In this document: one piece after another, positions 16,465-26,030 of the stretch
How positions within the stretch are numbered: position 1 is the stretch's first letter
How the letters are laid out: each line of letters starts with the position of its first letter
Source: JAFIFT01 sp020051095
GTDB lineage: Bacteria; Pseudomonadota; Gammaproteobacteria; Legionellales; Legionellaceae
Direction of reading: 5' to 3'
DNA: 64,000 nt
Assembly (NCBI RefSeq): GCF_964199965.1
Contig: NZ_CAXMZT010000002.1
Span: 62,001-126,000 of the forward strand
Position numbers and translations under genes: made by a program
The notes under the pieces: model-generated
What the model was told of the DNA's origin: nothing
What the model saw: the letters and a program-made list of their open reading frames with translations, nothing else
Database searches by the model: none

Positions 16465-19259
16465 ACAAAAGACCTTATTTCATCAATGCCGGTAATGTTG
16501 TTGACACAACGATGACACAAATCAGGATGATCCGCATGACTCCCAACATCGGGTTGTCTGTGCCAGCAACGTGTGCACTTAGGGTCTTCTGAGGCATCAA
16601 CGACAATGGCTAATTCCAAGTTTTCTGCTTGAAAGCTATGGTTTGGCGCTTCTTTGAAGGCTCGAATCTTAGCGTTGGAAGTGATAAGTAAAAACCGCAG
16701 TTCGTCTTCTAAGGATTCCAGCATCGAACGAATACCCTCCCCAGCATACAAGGTCACATTAGCCACTAACCCTGAACCAATCACACCTTCTTTTCGTTTC
16801 ATTTCAAGCGCTCGATTCACTTCATCGCGTATCGGTTGCAATGTTGACCAAAATGCCATGTCGATCGAAGCAACATCTGGGAAAGCGTCATACCATTCAT
16901 TTAAGAACACCGAGTCGTTTTTAACGCCAGGGATGTACTGCCATATCTCTTCCGCGGTAAAGGAAAGTACGGGTGCCAACCAGCGAGTCAAGGCATGAGC
17001 AATATGATACATTGCCGTTTGACAAGATCGCCGGGCCGCACTGTTTTTGGGTAAGGTGTATTGTCTATCTTTAATGATATCTAAATAAAAGCTACCCATA
17101 TCGATGGAGCAGAAATGATGGACTTTTTGATAGATGACATGATAGTCAAACGTATCGTAGGCATCGATTACTTCCGCTTGAATTTGTTGAGCGCGCTTAA
17201 TTGCCCATGCATCGAGCGCGACGAGTTGTTCCGCGGGTAAAGCATCTTTCTGAGGATCGAAATCAAACAGGTTTGCTAGTAGAAAACGAGCCGTGTTGCG
17301 GATGCGCCGGTAGGTGTCGCTGATACGTCGCATGATTTCATCTGATATGCTAACTTCTTGTTGAAAGTCAGCTGAACAAACCCATAAACGCAAGATGTCC
17401 GCACCATAGTCTGCGACCAGCGTGTCTAACGCGACATAATTTCCCTTCGATTTCGACAGTTTCTTTCCATCCGCATCGACAGTAAAGCCATGAGTTACGA
17501 CGGTTTTATAAGGTGCTGAACCATTGATAGCAACAGCAGTGGTTAACGACGAATTAAACCAACCACGATATTGATCCGACCCCTCTAGATACACATCTGC
17601 GGGGTATCCCAACTCTTGGCGTTGCTTTAACACGGTATAATGGGACACACCCGAATCAAACCAAACATCCAAGGTATCGGTCATTTTTTCGTATTCACTT
17701 GCGTCTTTCCCCAATAATTCTTCGGGATTTAAATCAAACCATGCATCTATCCCATTAGTTTCAACTTTTTGGGCGACTTTTTCGATTAAATTAACAGTTT
17801 GGGGATGAAGTTCTCTGGTTTCACGATGAATGAACAATGGCATGGGGGTTCCCCATGATCTTTGGCGCGATATACACCAATCAGGTCTATTCTCAACCAT
17901 TTTTGCCATTCGCTCTTTGCCCCATTCGGGTAACCATTGGACCCGATTAATTTCAGCTAAAATTTGCTCCCTCAAGCCATTTTTATCCATGGAAATAAAC
18001 CACTGAGGCGTTGCTAGGAAGATAGTTGGGGTTTTATGACGCCAACAATGAGGATAGCTATGTAAAATCGATTGATGACTTAATAAAACTTCCTCATGCT
18101 GCAAACGCTCCAAGATGGGCTGTTGTGCTTTATTGATGTGTAGACCACCAAAAAGGGGGAGCGATTCCACAAAACAACCATTTTGCATGATCGGGTTATG
18201 AATCTCAATGTTGTATTGTACTGCGACAGCATAATCGTCTGGGCCATGTGCAGGGGCAGTATGGACACAGCCGGTTCCGGATTCAGTCGTCACATGTTCG
18301 CCTAACAAAACTGGCACTTTTTTATCAAACAATGGATGCTTGAGTGACATAGATTCCAAAACGTTACCTTGGCAGACAGCAACTTTTTCAAACGACTCAA
18401 TGCCATATCGAGCCATTACGTCATCACATAAATCAGCACAGACAACGAAATAACATTGCTTCGTATCAACCAAAACATAGTCTAGTTTGGGATGAACACA
18501 AACAGCTTCGTTCGCAGGCAGGGTCCAAGGCGTGGTGGTCCAAATGGGAATAACCACTGGTTTTGTCGGTGAAGTATCGCCAAACCGTTTCAAAGCTTCG
18601 TTAGCATCAACGGCGATAAAAGCAACATCGATCGACGGTGATTGCTTATCATCGTATTCAACTTCCGCTTCAGCAAGCGCAGAGCCACATTCTATACACC
18701 AATGAACTGGCTTGAATCCTTGATGTAAATGACCATTTGCAATGATCTGTGCTAACGATCGTAAGATATCCGCTTCATAGCGGAAATCCATAGTCAGATA
18801 CGGATGATTCCAATCACCAAACACACCAAGCCTTTTAAATTCATTGCGTTGTATATCAATTTGACTGGAGGCATATTCACGGCATTTTTCGCGAAACTCA
18901 CTGACAGATAGTTTATGTCCCGCTTTTCCTACCTTCTTTTCCACATTTAACTCAATTGGCAGACCATGACAATCCCAGCCTGGCACAAATGGCGCACGAT
19001 AACCGCTCATTACCTTTGATTTAACGGTGATATCTTTTAAAATTTTATTTAACGCATGACCACAATGGAGATGGCCATTTGCATAGGGAGGGCCATCATG
19101 CAAAACATATAATGGCTTTTGGGCTTGCTCTTTGCTCATCGCTTGGTAAAGCCCAGACGTATCCCAATCTTCTAATCGTTGCGGTTCCCGCTGACTAAGA
19201 CTTGCCTTCATGGGAAACTCAGTTGTGGGGAGGTTAAGCGTGGATTTATAATCTGTCAT
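16461..19259 (-). CDS. ileS: Isoleucyl-tRNA synthetase
   Basis: Class I synthetase charging tRNA-Ile. 932 residues, typical bacterial length. The HIGH-type site is GHLHCGHA in HDGPPYANGHLHCGHA, the editing domain has TTTPWTLPANEAVC, the KMSKS loop is KLSKSKGN, and the C-terminal zinc finger is CTRCWHRQPDVG with LCHRC. It follows ribF by 13 bp in the ribE-ribBA-ribF-ileS-lspA series. Confidence 0.98.
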   Translation of the reverse strand: MTDYKSTLNLPTTEFPMKASLSQREPQRLEDWDTSGLYQAMSKEQAQKPLYVLHDGPPYANGHLHCGHALNKILKDITVKSKVMSGYRAPFVPGWDCHGLPIELNVEKKVGKAGHKLSVSEFREKCREYASSQIDIQRNEFKRLGVFGDWNHPYLTMDFRYEADILRSLAQIIANGHLHQGFKPVHWCIECGSALAEAEVEYDDKQSPSIDVAFIAVDANEALKRFGDTSPTKPVVIPIWTTTPWTLPANEAVCVHPKLDYVLVDTKQCYFVVCADLCDDVMARYGIESFEKVAVCQGNVLESMSLKHPLFDKKVPVLLGEHVTTESGTGCVHTAPAHGPDDYAVAVQYNIEIHNPIMQNGCFVESLPLFGGLHINKAQQPILERLQHEEVLLSHQSILHSYPHCWRHKTPTIFLATPQWFISMDKNGLREQILAEINRVQWLPEWGKERMAKMVENRPDWCISRQRSWGTPMPLFIHRETRELHPQTVNLIEKVAQKVETNGIDAWFDLNPEELLGKDASEYEKMTDTLDVWFDSGVSHYTVLKQRQELGYPADVYLEGSDQYRGWFNSSLTTAVAINGSAPYKTVVTHGFTVDADGKKLSKSKGNYVALDTLVADYGADILRLWVCSADFQQEVSISDEIMRRISDTYRRIRNTARFLLANLFDFDPQKDALPAEQLVALDAWAIKRAQQIQAEVIDAYDTFDYHVIYQKVHHFCSIDMGSFYLDIIKDRQYTLPKNSAARRSCQTAMYHIAHALTRWLAPVLSFTAEEIWQYIPGVKNDSVFLNEWYDAFPDVASIDMAFWSTLQPIRDEVNRALEMKRKEGVIGSGLVANVTLYAGEGIRSMLESLEDELRFLLITSNAKIRAFKEAPNHSFQAENLELAIVVDASEDPKCTRCWHRQPDVGSHADHPDLCHRCVNNITGIDEIRSFV

Positions 19260-19272
19260 TGCATATTACTCT

Positions 19273-20217
19273 TCATCTATCAAAGTTGTTAGGTTTGGCA
19301 AAATAGGCTTCACTTTCTTGTATATCTTGATGGATTTGGCGAATTAAGTCATCAACATTAGCAAATTTTATCTCATCTCGCCGTTTGTGTAAAAAAACAA
19401 CTCGCAACCGTTCGCCATACAGCGACTGTTCAAAATGATGAAGGTGCACTTCCAAAAAAAAGGTAGTTCCATCAACGGTAGGCCGGTTGCCGATGTTCGC
19501 CACCCCAGCATGAGCTTGTCCATTCGAACGCATCACCCAAACATCAAACACGCCTTGAATCGGCATTCGGTTATGGCTTAATTTAATATTCGCTGTGGGT
19601 ATTCCCCACTTTCGTCCTCGTTTATCACCATGCATGACGCGTCCTGATATCGCATAAGTCCTACCAAGCAACCGTTCAGCCGATTCAAAATCGCCTCGTT
19701 CCAAGGCTTGTCGAATATTAGTTGAGCTAACCCGATTTTTTTCAACGGTAAAATTATTAAAACAGTCAACCTCTGCATGGCAGAGCTTTGCTTGTCGTTG
19801 GAGTGTTTCATAATTTCCCTGACGCTGATATCCGAATCGAAAATCTTCGCCCGTTAAAAGGTATTTAATATTTAATGTGTTAAACAAAATACGCTTTGCA
19901 AAATCGTCTGCCGGTGTCAGCGCCATCTTTTTATCAAACTTCAAGCAGATTGCATAATCAATACCTAGCTGAGCAAGCTGACGCAGTTTTTCTCGGAGCG
20001 AATATAATCGAGCAGGAGCCTGTTCTCGCTGAAAATATTCAGCGGGTTGGGGTTCAAACAATATAACCGCCGTGGGTAGAAGGTGTTTCGCTGCCTGTAA
20101 TTTCAATGCTTGAATTAATGCTTGATGGCCAAGATGAACGCCATCAAAATTGCCAATGGTTGCAGCAATGGGATTATCCTGAAAGTGTTGATGTTGAAAC
20201 CCTCTGAATAACTGCAT
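19273..20217 (-). CDS. ribF: Bifunctional riboflavin kinase / FAD synthetase
   Basis: Makes FMN from riboflavin and FAD from FMN. 314 residues. The N-terminal nucleotidyltransferase has IGNFDGVHLGHQAL, and SSTNIRQALERGDFESAERLLGR joins it to the C-terminal kinase domain with GDKRGRKWGIPTANI and GVANIGNRPTV. Lies 17 bp after ribBA and 13 bp before ileS. The ribF-ileS pairing is widely conserved. Confidence 0.97.
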   Translation of the reverse strand: MQLFRGFQHQHFQDNPIAATIGNFDGVHLGHQALIQALKLQAAKHLLPTAVILFEPQPAEYFQREQAPARLYSLREKLRQLAQLGIDYAICLKFDKKMALTPADDFAKRILFNTLNIKYLLTGEDFRFGYQRQGNYETLQRQAKLCHAEVDCFNNFTVEKNRVSSTNIRQALERGDFESAERLLGRTYAISGRVMHGDKRGRKWGIPTANIKLSHNRMPIQGVFDVWVMRSNGQAHAGVANIGNRPTVDGTTFFLEVHLHHFEQSLYGERLRVVFLHKRRDEIKFANVDDLIRQIHQDIQESEAYFAKPNNFDR

Positions 20218-20234
20218 TAATTCCTTATCCCATT

Positions 20235-21446
20235 TTACTCTTCAAATGACATTAAATGACCTAATTTATCTTTTTTCGTTGCCAAATAGTCTCTGTTTTC
20301 TGTGGTCGCATATGCCGGTAAGTTTACTCTTTCTGCTACTTGAATACCATAATTTTGCAGTGCTTCCAACTTATTAGGGTTATTGGTGATTAACCTGACA
20401 ACAGACAAGCCCAAATGCGTTAGAATTTGATAAGCAATTGCATAACTGCGATTATCGGCAGGCAAACCGAGCTTTAAATTTGCATCGACTGTATCATAGC
20501 CTTGATCTTGTAAGGCGTATGCCTTTAGTTTATTAGCAAGTCCAATCCCTCTTCCTTCTTGCCGCAAATAGATCAACACGCCCCCTTCTTCTCCGATTTG
20601 ATTAAGCGCATGTTTTAGCTGAGAACCACAATCGCAGCGACACGAACCAAACACATCACCAGTGATGCATTCAGAATGTATACGAACAAGGGGTACTTTA
20701 TTTCCATCTCTAGGCGGCTTAACTAAAGCAAAATGCTCCGATTGATCCAATTCATTATGAAATACTGTCATGGTAAAGTCGCCTAATCCCTTGATTGGGA
20801 GCCTGGCGGAGGAAGCTACCTCAATTAACCTTTCATGCGTAATACGATATTCAATCAGGTCTTTAATGGTGACCATCAGTAAGTTATGTTGCTCAGCAAA
20901 ATCTACGAGCTGATCGCGCCGACTCATTGTGCCATCTTCATTAATGATTTCACAAATAACAGCGGCAGGCGTTAACCCTGCGAGTCTTGCTAAATCAACA
21001 CTGCCTTCAGTTTGACCCTGTCTTGCAAGCACCCCTTTGGGATGAGCCTTTAGTGGGAATACATGGCCTGGGCTTATCACATCTTGTGGTCCCGAATTGG
21101 GATCGATAGCAACAGCAATTGTCCTGGCTCGATCTTGGGCTGAAATTCCCGTGGTGACGCCTTCGGCTGCCTCGATGGATACGGTAAAGGCTGTGCCAAA
21201 GGATGACTGGTTTTTGGAAGTCATCATGGGTAGATGCAGTTTTTCAATTAATCTTTCTGCCATTGAAAGACAAATGAGTCCTCGACCAAATCGAGACATA
21301 AAATTAATAGCTTGGGGGGTTGCATAATCAGCAGCAACAACCAAGTCTCCTTCATTTTCACGAGCTTCATCATCTAATAGGACAATCATTTGGCCTTTTT
21401 GCATTGCCTCAATTGCCGCGCTTATCGGCGAAAATGGGTTTGTCAT
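20235..21446 (-). CDS. ribBA: Bifunctional DHBP synthase / GTP cyclohydrolase II
   Basis: Supplies both precursors of riboflavin. 403 residues. The N-terminal RibB half has LLDDEARENEGDLVVAADYA and DQLVDFAEQHNLL. The C-terminal RibA half has RIHSECITGDVFGSCRCDCG with the three zinc cysteines, then LRQEGRGIGLANKLKAYALQ. Both halves look catalytically intact, unlike the forms with a dead RibA half. Its ATG overlaps the ribE stop by 4 bp. Confidence 0.97.
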   Translation of the reverse strand: MTNPFSPISAAIEAMQKGQMIVLLDDEARENEGDLVVAADYATPQAINFMSRFGRGLICLSMAERLIEKLHLPMMTSKNQSSFGTAFTVSIEAAEGVTTGISAQDRARTIAVAIDPNSGPQDVISPGHVFPLKAHPKGVLARQGQTEGSVDLARLAGLTPAAVICEIINEDGTMSRRDQLVDFAEQHNLLMVTIKDLIEYRITHERLIEVASSARLPIKGLGDFTMTVFHNELDQSEHFALVKPPRDGNKVPLVRIHSECITGDVFGSCRCDCGSQLKHALNQIGEEGGVLIYLRQEGRGIGLANKLKAYALQDQGYDTVDANLKLGLPADNRSYAIAYQILTHLGLSVVRLITNNPNKLEALQNYGIQVAERVNLPAYATTENRDYLATKKDKLGHLMSFEE

Positions 21447-22051
21447 ACGCTTATTACCTCTTGTTCAATTAACCGCACCTGATGGGCGATAAGTCTTGCA
21501 AAATAATCAAATTCTATATTCACCGAATCGCCAACATGCAAACTTGAAAGATTCGTATACTTGAGCGTGTGGGGGATAATCATCACTTCAATAAAATCCC
21601 CTTCTGCTTTATTAATTGTTAAGCTAACTCCGTTGATAGCGATGCTTCCCTTAGGAAGCAAATACTGTGAGGCATGCTTATCCACAAATTGAGAAAATGC
21701 CATCACATGATAATCGCCCAGCATGTGACTGTTAACTAACGTGGCACAGGTATCGACATGACCGGTCACATAATGGCCACTAAACCGCCCATTCGCGGGC
21801 ATTGCCCGCTCAAGGTTCACCCAATCTCCTTGCTTTAAACGCCGAAAACAAGTTTTATCTAACGTTTCGGGAGAAAGATCGAACAGCGCATGCGTATCAC
21901 TGCTTAGTGCGGTTAAACAGGCACCATTGACACAAATGCTTTCACCTGGTTGAATATCAGGCCAACACGTATCGATGGTTAGACGGATGCCATTGTTTTT
22001 TTCAGCAATACTCAGTACTTGAGCCGTTTTTTCAACGATTCCGGTAAACAC
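21443..22051 (-). CDS. ribE: Riboflavin synthase, alpha chain
   Basis: Dismutates two 6,7-dimethyl-8-ribityllumazines to riboflavin. 202 residues, two homologous barrels. MFTGIVEKTAQV is the canonical N-terminus; GESICVNGACLT in the first unit and GSIAINGVSLTIN in the second are matching substrate loops, and YVTGHVDTCA links them. 161 bp separate it from ribD. Lumazine synthase (ribH) is not in the window. Confidence 0.97.
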   Translation of the reverse strand: MFTGIVEKTAQVLSIAEKNNGIRLTIDTCWPDIQPGESICVNGACLTALSSDTHALFDLSPETLDKTCFRRLKQGDWVNLERAMPANGRFSGHYVTGHVDTCATLVNSHMLGDYHVMAFSQFVDKHASQYLLPKGSIAINGVSLTINKAEGDFIEVMIIPHTLKYTNLSSLHVGDSVNIEFDYFARLIAHQVRLIEQEVISV

Positions 22052-22212
22052 TTAATCTCCTATGCGGTAATTCATCAAGTTTTAGTCGCATTACAAAACC
22101 CGCTTTATTCGCAAGATTGTATCATTCAAGGTATACGAGCAATATCCATTCACGTCCCCCCAAATCCATTTACCCGTATGTCTACTATGGCAATGGAATT
22201 ATCCTGATTTAA

Positions 22213-23262
22213 CTACCAATCCAAACGAAGTATGGCATTATCATCCATTATCTGCCAATTCACGACGGGTTTTTCTTCGGTCCAATTAGGCATATCAGAA
22301 AAAGCTGATATGGCTTGATTGCCTAACACATGAGGCGAAACATATAAATACGTCGTTTGTACCAATTTATGCTGGTGCAAATAGGAAAACAACTTACCAC
22401 CCGCTTCAACCCATACATCATGATACCCCTGCTCACCTATTAGACGAATAACCGCATCCATATCAAGCCCAAACTGGTTTTTGGGCACTGAGAAATGGTG
22501 CTTGGTGACAGCAGACGCAACCGTTGCCTCTGGCTGGTGAAATTGTAACACTATTTTTGCAGCTTGTATTGCTTTTGCTACTTTGGGTACGCTTAAATCG
22601 CTATCAACAACCGCTAATGGCTTACTGGTTTCCTTCTCGTTGATCCGAACATTAAGCAATGGATCATCGGCTAGAATGGTTGCGGCTGATGTCAGAATAA
22701 TATCACTGCTATCACGATGAAGGTGCGTATGGGTGCGACATAATTCATTACTTAATTGAAAGGGTTGATTCCCTTTATTGGCAATTCGACCATCAAGGGA
22801 TATTGCCATTTTAGCGGTAACCCAAGGACGATGATGGTGTGTCCAATAGTGGTAGCTTTGATAAAACTGATCGATTTCTGGCATTGGAAAATGAATAACT
22901 TCAATACCATTTTCCCTTAAAATTTTTGGTGTATCATTTTGTTTTACAACTGGGTTGGGATCAGCAAATCCATAGATGATCTGGCTCACGTTTCTCTCAA
23001 TGATTTGCTTCACGCAGGGGGGAGTTCGACCCCAATGATTACAGGGCTCCAAGGTGACATATAAACGAACATCGCTTAAATCACCTTCAAGCTGATTTAA
23101 TAAGTTGATCTCGGCATGGGGAGTGCCTGCACCTTGATGAGCAGCGCGTGCTAGAACATCCTGTCCTCTAACAGCAATAGCCCCTACGGATGGGTTGGGA
23201 GCGCAATACCCACGAAAACGCTTAGCCTCATCCAGTGCTTCGAGCATGAATGAACTGTGCAT
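22213..23262 (-). CDS. ribD: Bifunctional riboflavin deaminase / reductase RibD
   Basis: Second and third steps of riboflavin synthesis from the GTP branch. 349 residues. The N-terminal zinc deaminase has HAEINLL and LEPCNHWGRTPPC (zinc His and two Cys, catalytic Glu). The C-terminal reductase domain begins at RPWVTAKMAISLDGRIA. First gene of the riboflavin series. I saw no FMN riboswitch in front of it or in the 161-bp gap before ribE. Confidence 0.96.
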   Translation of the reverse strand: MHSSFMLEALDEAKRFRGYCAPNPSVGAIAVRGQDVLARAAHQGAGTPHAEINLLNQLEGDLSDVRLYVTLEPCNHWGRTPPCVKQIIERNVSQIIYGFADPNPVVKQNDTPKILRENGIEVIHFPMPEIDQFYQSYHYWTHHHRPWVTAKMAISLDGRIANKGNQPFQLSNELCRTHTHLHRDSSDIILTSAATILADDPLLNVRINEKETSKPLAVVDSDLSVPKVAKAIQAAKIVLQFHQPEATVASAVTKHHFSVPKNQFGLDMDAVIRLIGEQGYHDVWVEAGGKLFSYLHQHKLVQTTYLYVSPHVLGNQAISAFSDMPNWTEEKPVVNWQIMDDNAILRLDW

Positions 23263-23475
23263 ACATAAAATAGATGGAAAAATTGCTCACATACTAGCAA
23301 AATTTTCCTAGTCAGGATAGAGTTTTAATTGAAATAGCGACATGCAGGATAAAAACAAGCTTGAAAGAATAAGGGCTTCGCTTCGCTGGAAGGAGGCATC
23401 TTGAAAACAAAAGTAAATTTTTTTCCCATGCGAGGCAAATAGTGTACAATATTTATTTAACTTATTGAGAATACC

Positions 23476-24861
23476 TTGAACTGCTTCAATTTTCGTTCAC
23501 TCATGGCGTGGTTTATTCTTTCAATTATGATTGCCTCGCCTGGTTATGGCTTAACAGCCTATACGAATAAAGAACTCGATGAGCTTGAAAAAGAATTTAG
23601 GCAACAAATTAATCAATCTAGCTTAGTGATACGCGAACCACTTGCCGTACAGTATATCAACCACCTAGGCAAACGACTGTTTAAAGACCAAGATGGCAAG
23701 CCCCCCTACTTTTTTATCGTTCAATCAAATGAGATAAACGCGTTTGCGGGACCAGGTGGACTCATTGGTATCAATACATCACTCATTTTAACGACAGAAT
23801 CCGAATCGGAACTTGCCTCGGTGATGGCCCACGAAATGGCCCACGTTGAACAACATCACTTATATGCCATGCTTGAACACCAAAAGCAGATGCGCATCCC
23901 CATGCTGGCATCCATGCTAGCTTCCTTGGCATTAGGTGTTTTAAACCCTGTGTTGGGAGAAGGTGCTATGATGGCCTCGTTAACCGGATTAACACAAGAT
24001 AGAATTAATTTTGTTCGTGCGAATGAAAAAGAGGCCGATCGCATCGGTATCAATTATTTAATCAAAGCAAATATTAATCCCCAAGGAATGATTCGCTTTT
24101 TTAAAAAAATGCAAGAAAACTCACGCTATTATTATACCGACAATATTCCCGCTATTTTGCGTACTCATCCACTGGATGAGGATAGAATAGCAGAAGCAGA
24201 AAATAGGGCGGGAACGACGAAAGGCAAAAAATTTAGTACAGATTTTAACTATTTTTATTTTCGGGAATTGATTCGCGTACTTTCAACCGAGGATAAATTC
24301 CGACTCAGTAAATATTATGCCAAGTCGTGCCAGCCCAAAATGGCTTGCGACTATGGCCAAGCCTTATTAGCAACCAAACAACGCCAATTTGAACAAGCAA
24401 TGAAACAGCTTACCAAGCTTGATGAGCAAACCCCTGATAACATTTTTATCCAATTAGCCTTAGCTGAAAGCGAACAAAACAGCAAAGATAAACACTATGG
24501 CTTAACGTTGATGAAAACACTGTATGAAGATTATCCTGATAACTATGCCGTGATTGCAGCCTACGCAAAGCAGCTCATGTTACAAAATAATGCGAAGGAA
24601 GCAACGTCGGTCTTGGTGTCTGGGCAACGCCAATTTCCGCAGGATGTTGCGCTTTGTTATTTATTGGCGCGCGCAGAAAACCAAAACAAGCGATTAAGTT
24701 ACGCCTACTTCACCCAAGCACAATGCTTTTTACTCGAAGGCAGACACCGAGATGCCTATTTTCAATTAAAAGAAGCGAATAAATACGATAAAAGCGATTC
24801 CTACATTCATTTAAGGATCAATGCATTAATTGGTGAGATAAAATTATTGGAGTCTACTTAG
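23476..24861 (+). CDS. BepA-like periplasmic M48 metalloprotease with TPR domain
   Basis: Probable outer-membrane protein quality-control protease/chaperone. 461 residues. A signal peptide ends near GYGLTA. M48 domain: FAGPGGLIGINTSLILTTESE, zinc site HEMAH near residue 120, and the third ligand in NEKEADRIG. The C-terminal half from about 270 is rich in paired helices like the BepA TPR. I keep TTG 23476 because GAGA lies 6 nt upstream and because starting at ATG 23503 would remove the positive charge before the signal helix. TACAAT at 23447 may be the -10. Confidence 0.9.
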   Translation: MNCFNFRSLMAWFILSIMIASPGYGLTAYTNKELDELEKEFRQQINQSSLVIREPLAVQYINHLGKRLFKDQDGKPPYFFIVQSNEINAFAGPGGLIGINTSLILTTESESELASVMAHEMAHVEQHHLYAMLEHQKQMRIPMLASMLASLALGVLNPVLGEGAMMASLTGLTQDRINFVRANEKEADRIGINYLIKANINPQGMIRFFKKMQENSRYYYTDNIPAILRTHPLDEDRIAEAENRAGTTKGKKFSTDFNYFYFRELIRVLSTEDKFRLSKYYAKSCQPKMACDYGQALLATKQRQFEQAMKQLTKLDEQTPDNIFIQLALAESEQNSKDKHYGLTLMKTLYEDYPDNYAVIAAYAKQLMLQNNAKEATSVLVSGQRQFPQDVALCYLLARAENQNKRLSYAYFTQAQCFLLEGRHRDAYFQLKEANKYDKSDSYIHLRINALIGEIKLLEST

Positions 24862-24911
24862 GTAACGTCCCTGACAACAAAATTATTTAAATATACCTGA
24901 TAGAAATAAAT

Positions 24912-24935
24912 CCGACCAATATTATTATTGGTCGG
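24912..24935. terminator. Hairpin between convergent genes, probable terminator
   Basis: CCGACCAATA (24912-24921), 4-nt loop, TATTGGTCGG (24926-24935): a perfect 10-bp stem 8 bp beyond the 3' end of the minus-strand orphan gene. On that strand it is followed by a T-rich stretch. Confidence 0.65.
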
Positions 24936-24943
24936 TAAGCAGA

Positions 24944-25312
24944 TTATTTGCTTGAAGGCGAAAAGCAAGCATCAACCGCGCTAGCGATAGGATAAGTAAT
25001 AAGCTGACTAATTGTCGAAACAAGTTTAATCGCCATTGCTAGCACAAATGTTGCTATTGTCAGGGGTAGTAAAACTGGGGAAAGCAGAATGCATAAGCCA
25101 GCCGCATAATTTGATCCATTGTGCTGCGCCACCACTTGCATTGCAAAATCTGCCGATTTATCACTGAATTGATTTGAATATTCTTTATAATTTCGCCTTG
25201 CACTGCTATTAGCAAAAATACTATAGGTTGCTGTATAAGGAAGATAGGCTAGTGAGTTTGATAAGGATGATACCCCATCATAAAAGTTATCTAAAAGACC
25301 AGTAGCAGACAT
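24944..25312 (-). CDS. Orphan membrane-hairpin protein
   Basis: Function unknown; I recognise no family. 122 residues. The first 65 are polar and rich in Ser, Asn and Tyr with no signal peptide. Residues about 69-112 form two adjacent hydrophobic segments (GLCILLSPVLLPLTIATFVL and the following AMAIKLVSTISQLITYPIA) before a short tail SPSSK. Gene status is well supported: GGAGAG lies 6 nt before the ATG, a near-consensus promoter is upstream, and a 10-bp hairpin is downstream. This shape recalls small effectors that insert into host membranes, but that is only a resemblance. Confidence 0.75.
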   Translation of the reverse strand: MSATGLLDNFYDGVSSLSNSLAYLPYTATYSIFANSSARRNYKEYSNQFSDKSADFAMQVVAQHNGSNYAAGLCILLSPVLLPLTIATFVLAMAIKLVSTISQLITYPIASAVDACFSPSSK

Positions 25313-25629
25313 AATTCTCTCCGATTGCTAAAAAAGAGATCAATTATACACATAATTACTCATTTGATCAATATTATGGCTTTATTTTGAAAAAGAATGT
25401 GACATTTCTAAATTGCTAAGACACCAAGCTGAATTATTATTGATTATTTATTCTTATTAGGGGCGATTAATATCTCTCAATCTTCAAGAAATAGTTGAAT
25501 CATTGGAAAAATATCGCACCACTTTTTTATTATACTGCAGATATATGATGAGAATATCTCCCTAGTGATAAAGGCGTTATTAATACGTCAAGATGCAAGA
25601 AAAAAGGCTTTAAAGGTTTTTGAATAGAA
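25313..25629. other. AT-rich intergenic region
   Basis: 317 bp between the orphan membrane protein gene and the 3' end of rnpB. Apart from the promoter at 25343-25371 and a CTTTAAAG dyad followed by a T run (minus strand, about 25602-25615) that may end rnpB transcription, I see nothing in it. Confidence 0.5.
25343..25371 (-). promoter_or_regulatory. Strong promoter of the orphan membrane protein
   Basis: On the minus strand TTGATC (25371-25366) and a perfect TATAAT (25348-25343) are separated by exactly 17 bp. The transcript would start about 25 nt before the ATG at 25312. Confidence 0.7.
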
Positions 25630-25971
25630 GAAGTTGGTCGTAAGCCGGGTTCTGTCGAGGACAATCATTCATCTGGGATTGATATCACTATCAACCTCAA
25701 GCGACCTACCCAAGCCCCGCATGGGCCATGCGTTGGGAGATCCCAAGGGCTTCTATTTGGTCTTGCTCCAAGTGGGGTTTACCCTGCCACAACTGTTGCC
25801 AGTTGCGCGGTGCGCTCTTACCGCACCATTTCACCCTTACCATTGCTGGCGGTATATTTTCTGTGGCACTTTCCGTAGGTTCACACCTCCCAGGCGTTAC
25901 CTGGCACTCTGCCCGATGGAGCCCGGACTTTCCTCCCTTCTAAAGTGAAGAGCGATTGTCTGACCAACTTC
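25630..25971 (-). ncRNA. rnpB: RNase P RNA, type A
   Basis: Catalytic RNA that matures tRNA 5' ends. About 342 nt. Minus-strand 5' end GAAGTTGGTCAGAC pairs with 3' GACCAACTTC to form helix P1. Conserved blocks follow the E. coli order: GGGAGGAAAGTCCGGGCTCC, then GTGCCAGGTAACGCCTGGG, then GGGTAAACCCCAC and GACCAAATAG, GGTAAGGGTGAAA with GGTAAGAGCGCACCG, and finally CGACAGAACCCGGCTTA. TAAAAT seven bases before the 5' end may be the -10. Open frames across this region are chance. Confidence 0.97.
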
Positions 25972-26030
25972 GTTTATAATTTTAGCAGAATGGTGAGATT
26001 AATGATATAACGATAAGCAGATAATTCTTA

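Noticed and set aside
22052..22212. FMN riboswitch between ribD and ribE
   Set aside because: The conserved RFN blocks such as AGGGTTC and CTACCGGC were not found by eye.
25634..25948. Open frames across the RNase P RNA region on the plus strand
   Set aside because: The bases match conserved RNase P RNA blocks on the minus strand; the frames have no ribosome site and odd composition.
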